Shown: positions 18,511 to 27,235, counted from the stretch's first letter. The stretch: 64,000 nucleotides of DNA from Thiotrichales bacterium (GCA_016938655.1 JAFGUG010000023.1:62001-126000); one strand, 5' to 3'. Numbers and translations: made by a program. Notes: generated by a model not told the origin, from the sequence alone.

Positions 18511-21500
18511 ATGAAACTCCAATTCGACCAAAACCTACCCCATCAAAAATCCGCTTGGGAAGCCGTTGTTAGCTTGTTTGAAGGCCAAGAAAGTTGTGCT
18601 GTGCCTTTTACAATGCCGCAGATAAATGTACCAACGCCAAAAGGATCTGGTGGTGATAAGTTGATGGCGTTAGATTATGGTCAGGAATCCCAGCTGGGTA
18701 CTTCTAACCGTTTAGTTTTAAACGAAGAAGAACTGTTAGACAACCTTAAACGGGTTCAGTTAAAGCACGGTTTAAAGCCGGTAAAGACACTTGATAAAAA
18801 CGATTTAAATTACACCGTTGAGATGGAAACCGGTACGGGTAAAACCTACGTTTATCTTCGCTCTATCTATGAACTCAATCAGTCTTATGGTATGACCAAG
18901 TTCATTATTGTAGTGCCCTCCATTGCGATTAAAGAAGGTGTTAAAAAGTCACTGGAAATTACCAAAGATCACCTGTCAGCCATTTACAAAGGCGTGAATG
19001 CCGATACCTTTGTTTATGATTCTAGCAACCTTGAACAAGTTCGTAACTTTGCTGAATCTAGCCATATTCAGATTATGGTGATTAACATTGATGCTTTCCG
19101 TAAGAGCTTTACCGACCCTTCAAAAGAAACCGCAGCCAATATTATTCACCGTGCTAATGACAGACTTGAAGGTATGCGCCCTATTGAACTGATTGCTAAA
19201 ACCAATCCAGTCGTCATTATTGATGAACCACAATCTACTACAAATACTGAAATAGCTAAAAAAGCCATTAAGTCTTTAAATCCAATATTCACAATTGGGT
19301 TTTCAGCAACACACAGAGAGAAGTATCTCCCTATCTACAAACTTGATGCCGTTGATGCGTACAACAATAAACTGGTTAAACAAATTGCCGTGCTCCCAGT
19401 TTTACCAGAAGACGACAATAATAATGCTTATATCAGACTCGTGAATGTTCGCAATAAAAATGGCGTTTGTGAAGCACAATTAGAGTTTGAATCCCTGACC
19501 AGAACTGGAAGTATTAAACGTGAAAAGAAATGGTTAAAACAGGGTGCAGACCTTTATGAGTTAAGTGGCCGGGACATTTATGAAGGCTACATTATTAAAG
19601 ATATTTCCGTTGCCGATGGTGATGAATGGATAGACTTTACCTCGACCGATGATTACATCGAATTGGGTCAAAGTATTGGTGGCGTTGATGATTTAGCTCT
19701 AAAACGTTTACAGATTGCCAAAACGATTGAAAAACACCTTGAACGTGAATTGGTCCTCAATGACCAAGGCATTAAAGTGCTCAGTCTTTTCTTTATCGAC
19801 AAGGTAGCCAACTATCGTGTTTATGATGAAGAAAACCGACCAGGCCTGGGTATTTATGCACGTATGTTTGAAGAAGAGTTTTTGCGTTTGGCCAAGTCTC
19901 GAAAGTTTCAATCGCTGTTTAACGAAGTTAATTTAGAAGTTGAAGTCTCTAAAATACATAACGGTTATTTTGCAGCCGACAAAAAAGGCATTGCCAAGGA
20001 TACCAAAGGAAACACCCAAGCGGATGAGTCTGCATATGACTTGATTATGAAAGATAAAGAAAAGCTACTGGATTTAAAAACACCGTTGCGTTTTATCTTC
20101 TCCCACTCGGCGTTGCGTGAAGGTTGGGATAACCCGAATGTCTTCCAAATTTGTACCTTAAACGAAACCGCCTCTACCATTAAAAAACGACAAGAGATTG
20201 GGCGTGGTTTGCGTTTAGCAGTAGATCAAACGGGGAACCGAGTGACTGATAGTAGTTTTTCTATTAATACACTTACCGTTATTGCTAACGAATCTTATAA
20301 CGATTTTACTGCTACCCTGCAAAAAGAAATTGAAGAAGAGGATGGTATTAAGTTTGGGGTGATTGAGGATCACGCCTTTGCCAGCATCGTTATTCAACAA
20401 ACGGAAAACGATATTGTCTTTATGGGTGCTGAGGATTCCGCTAAGCTCTGGGATCATCTTAAAACCAATAATCTAATAGATGGTAAGGGTAAAGTTCAAG
20501 ACAGCCTTAAAACCGCTTTGAAACACGACACCCTAACGTTACCGGAAGACTTTGCACCCTTTAAAGTTGAAATTGAACGCATCTTGAAGAAAGTGGCTGG
20601 TGGACTGGATGTTAAAGATGCCTCTAAATCACACGTTGCTACGCTTAAAAAAGAAGTAGTGCTAGGTGAAGATTTTCAAGCTCTTTGGAATCGTATTAAA
20701 TACAAGACGATATACCAAGTGGACTTTAACCTAGATAAACTGATTTTTGATTGTATTCACGAAATGAAGGTCAATATGACCATTGCGAAACCCAAATTTA
20801 AAACGGGCTTAGCTGAAATTACAATGGACGTTAGCGGTGTTGGTGTCAACAATGTGAAAGAGAACGTGCAAACCTATGATGCACATTATCAATCCTTGCC
20901 AGACATACTGACCTATCTGCAAAATAAAACGCAGTTAACTCGCAAAACCATCGCCAGAATGCTAACTGAAAGTGGCAGACTAAAAGACTTTACTAAAAAC
21001 CCACAAAAATTTGTGGAGCGAACCTTAGAAATTATTCAACGCAAAAAGATGCACGCACTGGTTGATGGTATTAAATACGAGAAAATTGGCGACCAAACGT
21101 TTTATGCCCAAGAATTGTTTGAAGAGCGTGAGCTGAGTGGTTACCTGCAACAAAATATGATGGCGGTCGATAAAAGCGTATACAGCCACATTGTTTACGA
21201 TTCTGCGACCGAATCGACCTTTGCCCAAGGTTTAGAGCAAAATGACGATGTTAAGCTTTATACAAAGCTTCCGAGCTGGTTTAAGATTGAAACCCCCCTG
21301 GGTTCTTATAATACAGACTGGGCGGTATTAATCGAACAAGATGGTTCTGAAAAACTCTATTTCGTTATCGAAACCAAAAGCAGTCTTCTACAAGAAGATT
21401 TACGCCTTGCTGAGCAAGACAAAATCAAATGCGGTACTGCTCATTTTGAAGCGCTTGAAAATGATATTCAATTCATTCAAGCAACAAAGATTAATGACTT

Positions 21501-21519
21501 GGTAGATCGTATTGCTTAA
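18511..21519 (+). CDS. Type III restriction enzyme Res subunit
   Basis: 1002 aa; METGTGKTYVYLRSIYEL, IIDEPQ, GFSATHREKY, LREGWDNPNVFQICTL, C-terminal nuclease-like region YFVIETKSSL. Confidence 0.95.
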   Translation: MKLQFDQNLPHQKSAWEAVVSLFEGQESCAVPFTMPQINVPTPKGSGGDKLMALDYGQESQLGTSNRLVLNEEELLDNLKRVQLKHGLKPVKTLDKNDLNYTVEMETGTGKTYVYLRSIYELNQSYGMTKFIIVVPSIAIKEGVKKSLEITKDHLSAIYKGVNADTFVYDSSNLEQVRNFAESSHIQIMVINIDAFRKSFTDPSKETAANIIHRANDRLEGMRPIELIAKTNPVVIIDEPQSTTNTEIAKKAIKSLNPIFTIGFSATHREKYLPIYKLDAVDAYNNKLVKQIAVLPVLPEDDNNNAYIRLVNVRNKNGVCEAQLEFESLTRTGSIKREKKWLKQGADLYELSGRDIYEGYIIKDISVADGDEWIDFTSTDDYIELGQSIGGVDDLALKRLQIAKTIEKHLERELVLNDQGIKVLSLFFIDKVANYRVYDEENRPGLGIYARMFEEEFLRLAKSRKFQSLFNEVNLEVEVSKIHNGYFAADKKGIAKDTKGNTQADESAYDLIMKDKEKLLDLKTPLRFIFSHSALREGWDNPNVFQICTLNETASTIKKRQEIGRGLRLAVDQTGNRVTDSSFSINTLTVIANESYNDFTATLQKEIEEEDGIKFGVIEDHAFASIVIQQTENDIVFMGAEDSAKLWDHLKTNNLIDGKGKVQDSLKTALKHDTLTLPEDFAPFKVEIERILKKVAGGLDVKDASKSHVATLKKEVVLGEDFQALWNRIKYKTIYQVDFNLDKLIFDCIHEMKVNMTIAKPKFKTGLAEITMDVSGVGVNNVKENVQTYDAHYQSLPDILTYLQNKTQLTRKTIARMLTESGRLKDFTKNPQKFVERTLEIIQRKKMHALVDGIKYEKIGDQTFYAQELFEERELSGYLQQNMMAVDKSVYSHIVYDSATESTFAQGLEQNDDVKLYTKLPSWFKIETPLGSYNTDWAVLIEQDGSEKLYFVIETKSSLLQEDLRLAEQDKIKCGTAHFEALENDIQFIQATKINDLVDRIA

Positions 21520-21612
21520 ACTCATCTGCGGTTTAATCGAGTTGTTGCTCGACTCAATAAAAGGGCTATTTTGGTTAATCTTGTTAATTATCGTAATAGC
21601 CTTTTTCATCAC

Positions 21613-22665
21613 CTAAACCCCACCATACAGATCCAATTCTTTTTTTCGTCTTATAGCCTCCTCCATCAAATCCAAAAACTGCCTATCTGTTTTGCTAAGC
21701 TCGGATTTTTTTTCCTTTTCTCTCAACTTATTAAGATAATCATCTTGTTCATTAAAATTATCATTCACAATGGTAAGGGAAGAGTCTTGAACGTGCGGCG
21801 GTATATCTTGCTCAGGTAATGAATTATCCGTCTCGCACGGCTTTTTGGGAGAGTCATTTAAAAGAGAACTAGTAATAGAGTTATCTTGTGAACTTATTTG
21901 ACCCGCTTTCATTGAACTTATTTGACCTATATCACTACAATTATTTAACCCGTTCGTTGCTTCAATTTGACCTGCATCACTGCGATTATTTGACCTGTTA
22001 TCGTTGACAACTTCACATCTACTTTTACACTTATCTGAACAGCCCTTTTTCCAAGTCTTGCCACCGTTAAAATTTATCTTCCATTGTGATTTAGTAACAA
22101 CAAGCCCCCCCTTTCCTGAAAAACTTAAATTGCGATAGTAATCGACATTTGCCTCAGTTTTAACTTTCATTTTAACTAACATCTTATTAGCACATAACAT
22201 TCTTAAAACTTTAATAATTACCGCTTGACTAGACCCCGTATCTCTATTGAATTTTGTTTTCGATATGTAGCAAGTTTTCTTATCTTTTCGGACTTGATGC
22301 GAGGTTTGACCAATGAAAATTAAAGCCTTTAACTGTGCAGCAGAAAAACTATTGTTAGACACAAAGTTAAAAAACTCATTTTCAAAGGGAATACTCGAAC
22401 CCAACTGTTTCATAGAAACAAAATAACCATCAACGATAATAAAACCTTTCTTTTTTAAAGCTGACTTAGATTTTGAGATATTTACAGGAGACACTCCAAA
22501 ATTTTTAGCTACCCGAGCATTCTGAAAATACACCTTCTCACCACTATTTCCCATACGCCTAGCAACAAACAACAAAATTAAAATCTCATTCTTACTCAAT
22601 TTATTTTCAAAAATAATCTTGATTGTTTCTCTGTGTAAATTAAATGTATTTATCTTTTCGTTCAT
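21613..22665 (-). CDS. Replication-initiator-like protein with winged-helix N-terminal domain
   Basis: 350 aa; HTH-like segments (YFQNARVAKNFGVSPVNISKSKSALKKKGFI; ISKTKFNRDTGSSQAVIIKVLRML), Cys cluster KKGCSDKCKSRC, low-complexity middle region containing DNA repeats. Confidence 0.6.
   Translation of the reverse strand: MNEKINTFNLHRETIKIIFENKLSKNEILILLFVARRMGNSGEKVYFQNARVAKNFGVSPVNISKSKSALKKKGFIIVDGYFVSMKQLGSSIPFENEFFNFVSNNSFSAAQLKALIFIGQTSHQVRKDKKTCYISKTKFNRDTGSSQAVIIKVLRMLCANKMLVKMKVKTEANVDYYRNLSFSGKGGLVVTKSQWKINFNGGKTWKKGCSDKCKSRCEVVNDNRSNNRSDAGQIEATNGLNNCSDIGQISSMKAGQISSQDNSITSSLLNDSPKKPCETDNSLPEQDIPPHVQDSSLTIVNDNFNEQDDYLNKLREKEKKSELSKTDRQFLDLMEEAIRRKKELDLYGGV
21894..21995. repeat. Five iteron-like repeats TTATTTGACC inside the Rep-like ORF
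   Basis: 21894 TTATTTGACC, 21918 TTATTTGACC, 21941 TTATTTAACC, 21963 CAATTTGACC, 21986 TTATTTGACC; start-to-start spacing 24, 23, 22, 23 bp. Confidence 0.8.
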
Positions 22666-22841
22666 TACTTACTCCTTATGTTTAATTCGAAGTAATTATT
22701 AAGTTCAGGAACTTACTTTTTATTTTTAATGCACACCAAAAACAGCACATTAAAAATATTTAATTGGTGAAAAATAAGCCTCTTTAAAAATAAATGCTCT
22801 CCCTTGTTTTATTACTATTTCAATAACAAAGGAGAAAGAGA

Positions 22842-23243
22842 GTGAACATAAAATTTATACAAGAAATAAAGACGAGAACAATAAGAGAAAGACTGAATAG
22901 TTTTAATAAAAATGAGCAAGAACTAATTTTTAATTCAGATGAATGTGGAAGTCCAGAATCGAGTTTTGTTATGCAAAGCTATTATCAATATTTAGCAGAA
23001 CACACCATTGATGCTCAATTAGTTATTAGAACCAAGCAAAAATTTTACTTAGCTTTACAGGCAAAAAAAGTAGATCCTCAAATAATTTCGGACTGTCTAG
23101 ATATTCTTCACAGAGAACAAGAGAAGCTAATTGCTATTGGATATTACTCAGCTAGTTTATTAAAAATGCTTTCACTGTTTCATCATATCGATATCGAACA
23201 GATAACTTATGAAGAAATTATAGACATCAAAAAGCTAAATTAA
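22842..23243 (+). CDS. Hypothetical island protein (133 aa)
   Basis: GTG start with AAAGGAG RBS; intact ORF, no recognised domain. Confidence 0.65.
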   Translation: MNIKFIQEIKTRTIRERLNSFNKNEQELIFNSDECGSPESSFVMQSYYQYLAEHTIDAQLVIRTKQKFYLALQAKKVDPQIISDCLDILHREQEKLIAIGYYSASLLKMLSLFHHIDIEQITYEEIIDIKKLN

Positions 23244-23528
23244 TTCTTAAAGAAAGGTTTCCAAAATTTCTATCCAGCCCTAAGGGTTTTATCAAAAAAG
23301 CCCTATTCTTATAGATAAGAAAAAGATCGCCTCTTCCCTACCGCCTAAATTAAATCCATACAATTATCATTTATTTCAGCAAGTTAAGCTTTACGCTAAA
23401 AACATAACAGTCATAAAAGACAATCTATAAAAATAAATTTAATTATGCATTTTTGTATCTGTTTAAAAATTTTTAGATTAAAAAAAATTAATAAACTGAC
23501 CTTCAACACAAATTGAAGGAGACTGATA

Positions 23529-23987
23529 ATGAAAAATATAAAAAACATAATTGAACAACTAAGCTTTGAAAATGAAGACTTTGAAGCAGAGGCTCTAAAT
23601 TACGATGAATCTTTATACACTGATCCAGAAAGACTAGAAAATTTCATCCAAAATAGAAATGTTATCTCAACGAATGCTGACTTATCATTACTAAGAAATG
23701 AACTAAATGAGTTTTACGCAAAAGAGTCAAAGATAACCCCTGACGAAATAAAAACTGTTTATCTGGCTTTAAAGAATAGAGAAAAACATCCAAGAGGGTA
23801 TTTTGATAAGGCAGGAAGATTTTATGTCAATGACAGTGATTTAATAGATGTAAGGGCGCCTTCAGCTAAATATCCTTATTCACAAATGCAGGCCGCTAGA
23901 ACAGCTAAATTTGTTAAGGCACTGGCACATAAATACCGTGTTCAATCGTTATCGGAATTAAAAAAAGTTGCATTTTCAGAACCTTAA
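23529..23987 (+). CDS. Hypothetical island protein (152 aa)
   Basis: ATG with GGAG RBS; no recognised domain; followed by a terminator-like hairpin. Confidence 0.7.
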   Translation: MKNIKNIIEQLSFENEDFEAEALNYDESLYTDPERLENFIQNRNVISTNADLSLLRNELNEFYAKESKITPDEIKTVYLALKNREKHPRGYFDKAGRFYVNDSDLIDVRAPSAKYPYSQMQAARTAKFVKALAHKYRVQSLSELKKVAFSEP

Positions 23988-24007
23988 CCACCTCACCTTT
24001 ACAATCC

Positions 24008-24032
24008 ATAAGCCCTCTATTATAGGGCTTTA
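24008..24032 (+). terminator. Rho-independent terminator-like hairpin
   Basis: AAGCCCT-CTATTAT-AGGGCTTTAATTT. Confidence 0.6.
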
Positions 24033-24225
24033 ATTTCTTAAACAGATCAACCAGTTCAACTAAATAAAAATATCAAAATTTATATAAACTGACTAATTTT
24101 TTTCCTTCAACCATTGAAATCTAAAAAATTTATAAGTTGTTGATATTAATATGTATTTAAAATCAAAATAATGCTGAAACGATTGTAATATAAAGCTTAA
24201 AGTTAATAAATTTAGGAATAATATA

Positions 24226-24606
24226 ATGAAGTCACGCAGGCAAATAAAAAGGGAAAAGTACAAGGAACAGTTAATACAAGAAACTTCTTATTTATATGAA
24301 GAAGTATCTAAGAAACACACCCCTGACCATATTGATGAAAATACCCCGCTTCACTTCGCCCAGAAATTCATAGACATTGCTGCTGTAACAAACGCAATCA
24401 TTCATCTAAAAATGATCTTCAACAGACAAAGAAGAATGACTAACAGAGCAAAATACAACAAAACAAAATATATGAGTGTGATCAATGACAACCACAAAAT
24501 TTTGAAAGAAAACGGTTTTTATTCAAATGGGTTGATGAAAGTTCAGCGAGAAGAAAAAACGGCATCACTTGATGAAATACTGAACTTAAAACCAATCAAA
24601 AAATAA
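24226..24606 (+). CDS. Hypothetical island protein (126 aa, basic)
   Basis: Intact ATG ORF rich in K/R; no recognised domain. Confidence 0.65.
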   Translation: MKSRRQIKREKYKEQLIQETSYLYEEVSKKHTPDHIDENTPLHFAQKFIDIAAVTNAIIHLKMIFNRQRRMTNRAKYNKTKYMSVINDNHKILKENGFYSNGLMKVQREEKTASLDEILNLKPIKK

Positions 24607-24613
24607 CGAGCGG

Positions 24614-24829
24614 TTAATTACTTTTTCTCTTTAAACGAATGCTAATGAACTTCATCAAAAGAAATATTATTAAAAATATGACTAACAACAATGTTGTCAG
24701 CTCTACATATTTGTCTGTAAAGGTATTGACTAAGACATAAATAACAAGAAAAAACTTTAATCTCATTGTAGAAAATTTAAGTCTATATTCAGTCTCTTTT
24801 ATTAATTCATCCAAGCCCTCTCTATTCAT
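24614..24829 (-). CDS. Small membrane protein (71 aa)
   Basis: Two hydrophobic segments (FFLVIYVLVNTF; LLLVIFLIIFLLMKFI) and basic tail. Confidence 0.5.
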   Translation of the reverse strand: MNREGLDELIKETEYRLKFSTMRLKFFLVIYVLVNTFTDKYVELTTLLLVIFLIIFLLMKFISIRLKRKSN

Positions 24830-24961
24830 CTATAACCAGCAACATCAGACTATTAGCAGTCAGCATTATTAATTCCAGAGCGATTATTTCAAATAGACTA
24901 ATACGAGCTTCGCAATTGATATACATTTGAATAACAGTCAAATTTAAAGCAAAAGAAAGCA

Positions 24962-25456
24962 TTAATAATTGTCGTCATCAAATGATGAAAATGAATCTTC
25001 GAACATATCACTTGAATCATCACTAAACATATCTGTTGATGAGTCTTCGAAAACATTACTGAAAGAATCATCAAAGGCGTTATTAGCATCCTCAAAAGAC
25101 ATTGCCGTCTCATCATTCATCCAATCGTCTTCAACCACACCATAAGCATTTCCACGAATATCAATAGTGCAATCAACCATTGGCGTACCATCAATATTTA
25201 CACCAGGGAAAGTACTACCCTCTAAATAATCATCATCAAAAATGTTATTACTGATATGGTCATCACCGTCATATTCACTATTATCCGGCTCAATTAGGTC
25301 AAATGGCAATTCATCATCGTTATAAGCGTAAAAAACTGTATCCATCGCTGATAAGCGCTCATAAATAGATGAATCAGAAACAACTGACTTTTGCTCAACT
25401 TCCGCTTGTGGATTTGAGTTTAGAATCATTGAAAAAATATTGGCAAATACATTCAA
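24962..25456 (-). CDS. Extremely acidic hypothetical protein (164 aa)
   Basis: By eye about 42 D/E versus 3 K/R; repetitive C-terminus FDDSFSNVFEDSSTDMFSDDSSDMFEDSFSSFDDDNY. Confidence 0.7.
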   Translation of the reverse strand: MNVFANIFSMILNSNPQAEVEQKSVVSDSSIYERLSAMDTVFYAYNDDELPFDLIEPDNSEYDGDDHISNNIFDDDYLEGSTFPGVNIDGTPMVDCTIDIRGNAYGVVEDDWMNDETAMSFEDANNAFDDSFSNVFEDSSTDMFSDDSSDMFEDSFSSFDDDNY

Positions 25457-25547
25457 ATAGGCACCTCACATAATTATTAACATAGTTATATATGCTGCCA
25501 GGTAGTCTTTTTTTAATCAATTTAATCAATATAATAAATTACAATTA

Positions 25548-25577
25548 AAAAGGCCTGCATTTAGCAGGCCTTTAAGA
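25548..25577 (-). terminator. Integrase terminator
   Basis: AAAAAGGCCTGCATTTAGCAGGCCTTT hairpin just downstream of the integrase stop on the minus strand. Confidence 0.75.
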
Positions 25578-25596
25578 AGATCTTATATACGGTAGC

Positions 25597-26844
25597 TCAT
25601 TTGTTATCTAAATGACTCTTAATATATTTACTCCATTTATTCATCATTTTAGTTCTAACCTTCATATATTGTGCTTTGTTATAAACACCTTTTACCCCGC
25701 CAACCTGATGGCTTAGCTGCGCTTCAATTTCAGCATCATTAAACCCTAACTCATCTCTTAATAAAGTACTGGCGCAATGTCTAAAACCGTGTGCAGATGC
25801 TTCTGTAATACCGTTTCGTTTAAGTGCATTCGTTAATGTACCTGCACTAATTGGTTTGCGATCGCCTGCCCTGTAAGTGGATAAAAAAACATACTCTGAA
25901 TGACCTGATACTGCTTTCAATTTTTTTAACATTTTCAAAACTTGCTTTGAAATCGGAACAATAAACTCCCTATCCTTTTTCATTTGAGCAGCACTAAAAT
26001 CAATTTTTTTGTTCTTAAAATCAACTTGTTCCCATCTTAAACCTGTAATTTCAGATGGTCGAGTAAACAAATGTAAGCCCATTACAAGACAAGCTTTAAC
26101 CTCTTGCACAGCACGAATGGAATATACTTTCCGCACTAACTCTTTATATTCAGTACTTGTAGTAACATGCCTAAAATTTTTACTTTTCTTGGCTGGAAAT
26201 AAAACTTTCGGAACCATCTTTGCATAATTCAAATCCGTAAATGCCTTACCGTTGTCGTAATTTTTGGCAATAGCCCATTCATACATTCCTTTTAGAACAT
26301 TGGCAACTTTATCTCTTACATTAAGGATACCAAGGTCTTGTATTTTTGACAGAACCCCAGTTAGTTCTTTAACTTTAACTTCATCTATATACATATTACC
26401 TATGAAGGGTAATACGTGTTTGCGAAAGCGTAAATTATGCTTGTGAAGTGTTTGTTCTTTCCAATCATGTGCCATTTTGAATTCACAGTAATCTTCATAA
26501 ACTTCTTGAAATGTTTTTCTTTCAAAACCATCATTAGCTACTTTCTTTTGAAGCAAATTAGCACTTTGAAATGGATCCAAACCATCAGCTAAAAGTGAAT
26601 TATTTCGCTCGACTTCAAAAATAGCTTGCGACAAGGTTAGGTCAGGAATAACACCTAACTTACGAAATGTATATTTACCTTCTAAGGTTTTATAACGGTA
26701 CTCCCATCTTTTTTTATTTTTTGTTGTAACAAACAAATATAGGTTTTCTGAGATAGGTATTCTTTCACCCTTAACGCCACCGTTAATTTGAATAATGTCT
26801 AAACTGCTTAAATTTCTATCTGATATTTTTTTATTTAGGATCAT
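25597..26844 (-). CDS. Tyrosine recombinase / phage-type integrase (P4-like, DUF4102 N-terminus)
   Basis: 415 aa; HLFTRPSEITGLRWEQVDF, SAHGFRHCASTLL, LSHQVGGVKGVYNKAQY: catalytic R...H-x-x-R...Y residues. Confidence 0.95.
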   Translation of the reverse strand: MILNKKISDRNLSSLDIIQINGGVKGERIPISENLYLFVTTKNKKRWEYRYKTLEGKYTFRKLGVIPDLTLSQAIFEVERNNSLLADGLDPFQSANLLQKKVANDGFERKTFQEVYEDYCEFKMAHDWKEQTLHKHNLRFRKHVLPFIGNMYIDEVKVKELTGVLSKIQDLGILNVRDKVANVLKGMYEWAIAKNYDNGKAFTDLNYAKMVPKVLFPAKKSKNFRHVTTSTEYKELVRKVYSIRAVQEVKACLVMGLHLFTRPSEITGLRWEQVDFKNKKIDFSAAQMKKDREFIVPISKQVLKMLKKLKAVSGHSEYVFLSTYRAGDRKPISAGTLTNALKRNGITEASAHGFRHCASTLLRDELGFNDAEIEAQLSHQVGGVKGVYNKAQYMKVRTKMMNKWSKYIKSHLDNK

Positions 26845-26897
26845 TGGTCCCTCCTTATATAGTAATTTCCTCCTTCAAGAGAAATACAAAGTTAAAT

Positions 26898-26946
26898 TTG
26901 TATACAAAAAAACACTGATCTTTCCGGTAAATGATTTTGTATACAA
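26898..26946. repeat. Candidate integrase arm-type sites TTGTATACAA (26898-26907, 26937-26946); matching copy near the left end (6440-6460)
   Basis: Identical 10-mer near both island ends. Confidence 0.5.
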
Positions 26947-27082
26947 AAAATATACAGATGTGATGTGATTTTTTCTATTTAATGGAGTAAAAAAAAGATA
27001 AAAAAACAGGAAAATTAAATTGACATTAAATATATGATTTTAAAAGATATATATCTATAAATATATAAAATAAAAGGTAATA

Positions 27083-27110
27083 AAAAAGCCCCGACAGTGC
27101 GGGGCTTTAA
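27083..27110 (-). terminator. Island-borne terminator downstream of reconstituted tRNA-Met
   Basis: AAAAAAGCCCCGACAGTGCGGGGCTTTA hairpin. Confidence 0.8.
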
Positions 27111-27114
27111 GATA

Positions 27115-27131
27115 TATGGTGGCTACACCGG
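27115..27131. repeat. Island right attachment repeat within tRNA-Met 3' end
   Basis: TATGGTGGCTACACCGG, identical to 6363-6379. Confidence 0.9.
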
Positions 27132-27193
27132 GATTTGAACCTGGGACCCCATCATTATGAGTGATGTGCTCTAACCAGCTGAGCTATGTAGCC
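27117..27193 (-). tRNA. Elongator tRNA-Met (anticodon CAU)
   Basis: GGCTACATAGCTCAGCTGGTTAGAGCACATCACTCATAATGATGGGGTCCCAGGTTCAAATCCCGGTGTAGCCACCA folds as cloverleaf, anticodon loop CTCATAA, encoded CCA; very close to E. coli metT as remembered. Confidence 0.97.
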
Positions 27194-27207
27194 AAAATGT
27201 GTCGCGT

Positions 27208-27235
27208 ATTATAGCGATATTACTTCCCTTGTCAA
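27208..27235 (-). promoter_or_regulatory. Sigma-70 promoter of tRNA-Met
   Basis: Reverse strand TTGACA-16 bp-TATAAT. Confidence 0.85.

Larger units (their letters stand above)
6363..27131. mobile_element. Genomic island integrated in tRNA-Met(CAU), carrying integrase, Rep-like gene and a composite type III RM-like operon
   Basis: 17-bp direct repeats at both ends, tyrosine integrase ~275 bp from the tRNA, AT-rich content, many orphan genes between two core-gene blocks. Confidence 0.9.

Noticed and set aside
8599-21519. Operon called as canonical DISARM or BREX
   Set aside because: No recognisable DrmA/DrmB(DUF1998)/DrmC set, nor PglZ, BrxC or BrxL; the methylase and nuclease are type III Mod and Res.
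24898-25116. 72-aa minus-strand ORF overlapping the acidic protein
   Set aside because: Alternative frame of the 24962-25456 repeat region; no independent support.
6363-27131. CRISPR array in the island
   Set aside because: No regularly spaced direct repeats with unique spacers of typical length; the 22-24 bp repeats at 21894-21995 are short iteron-like motifs inside an ORF.
6363-27131. Island as a prophage or phage satellite
   Set aside because: No capsid, terminase, portal, tail or lysis genes recognised; only integrase and Rep-like genes are shared with satellites.
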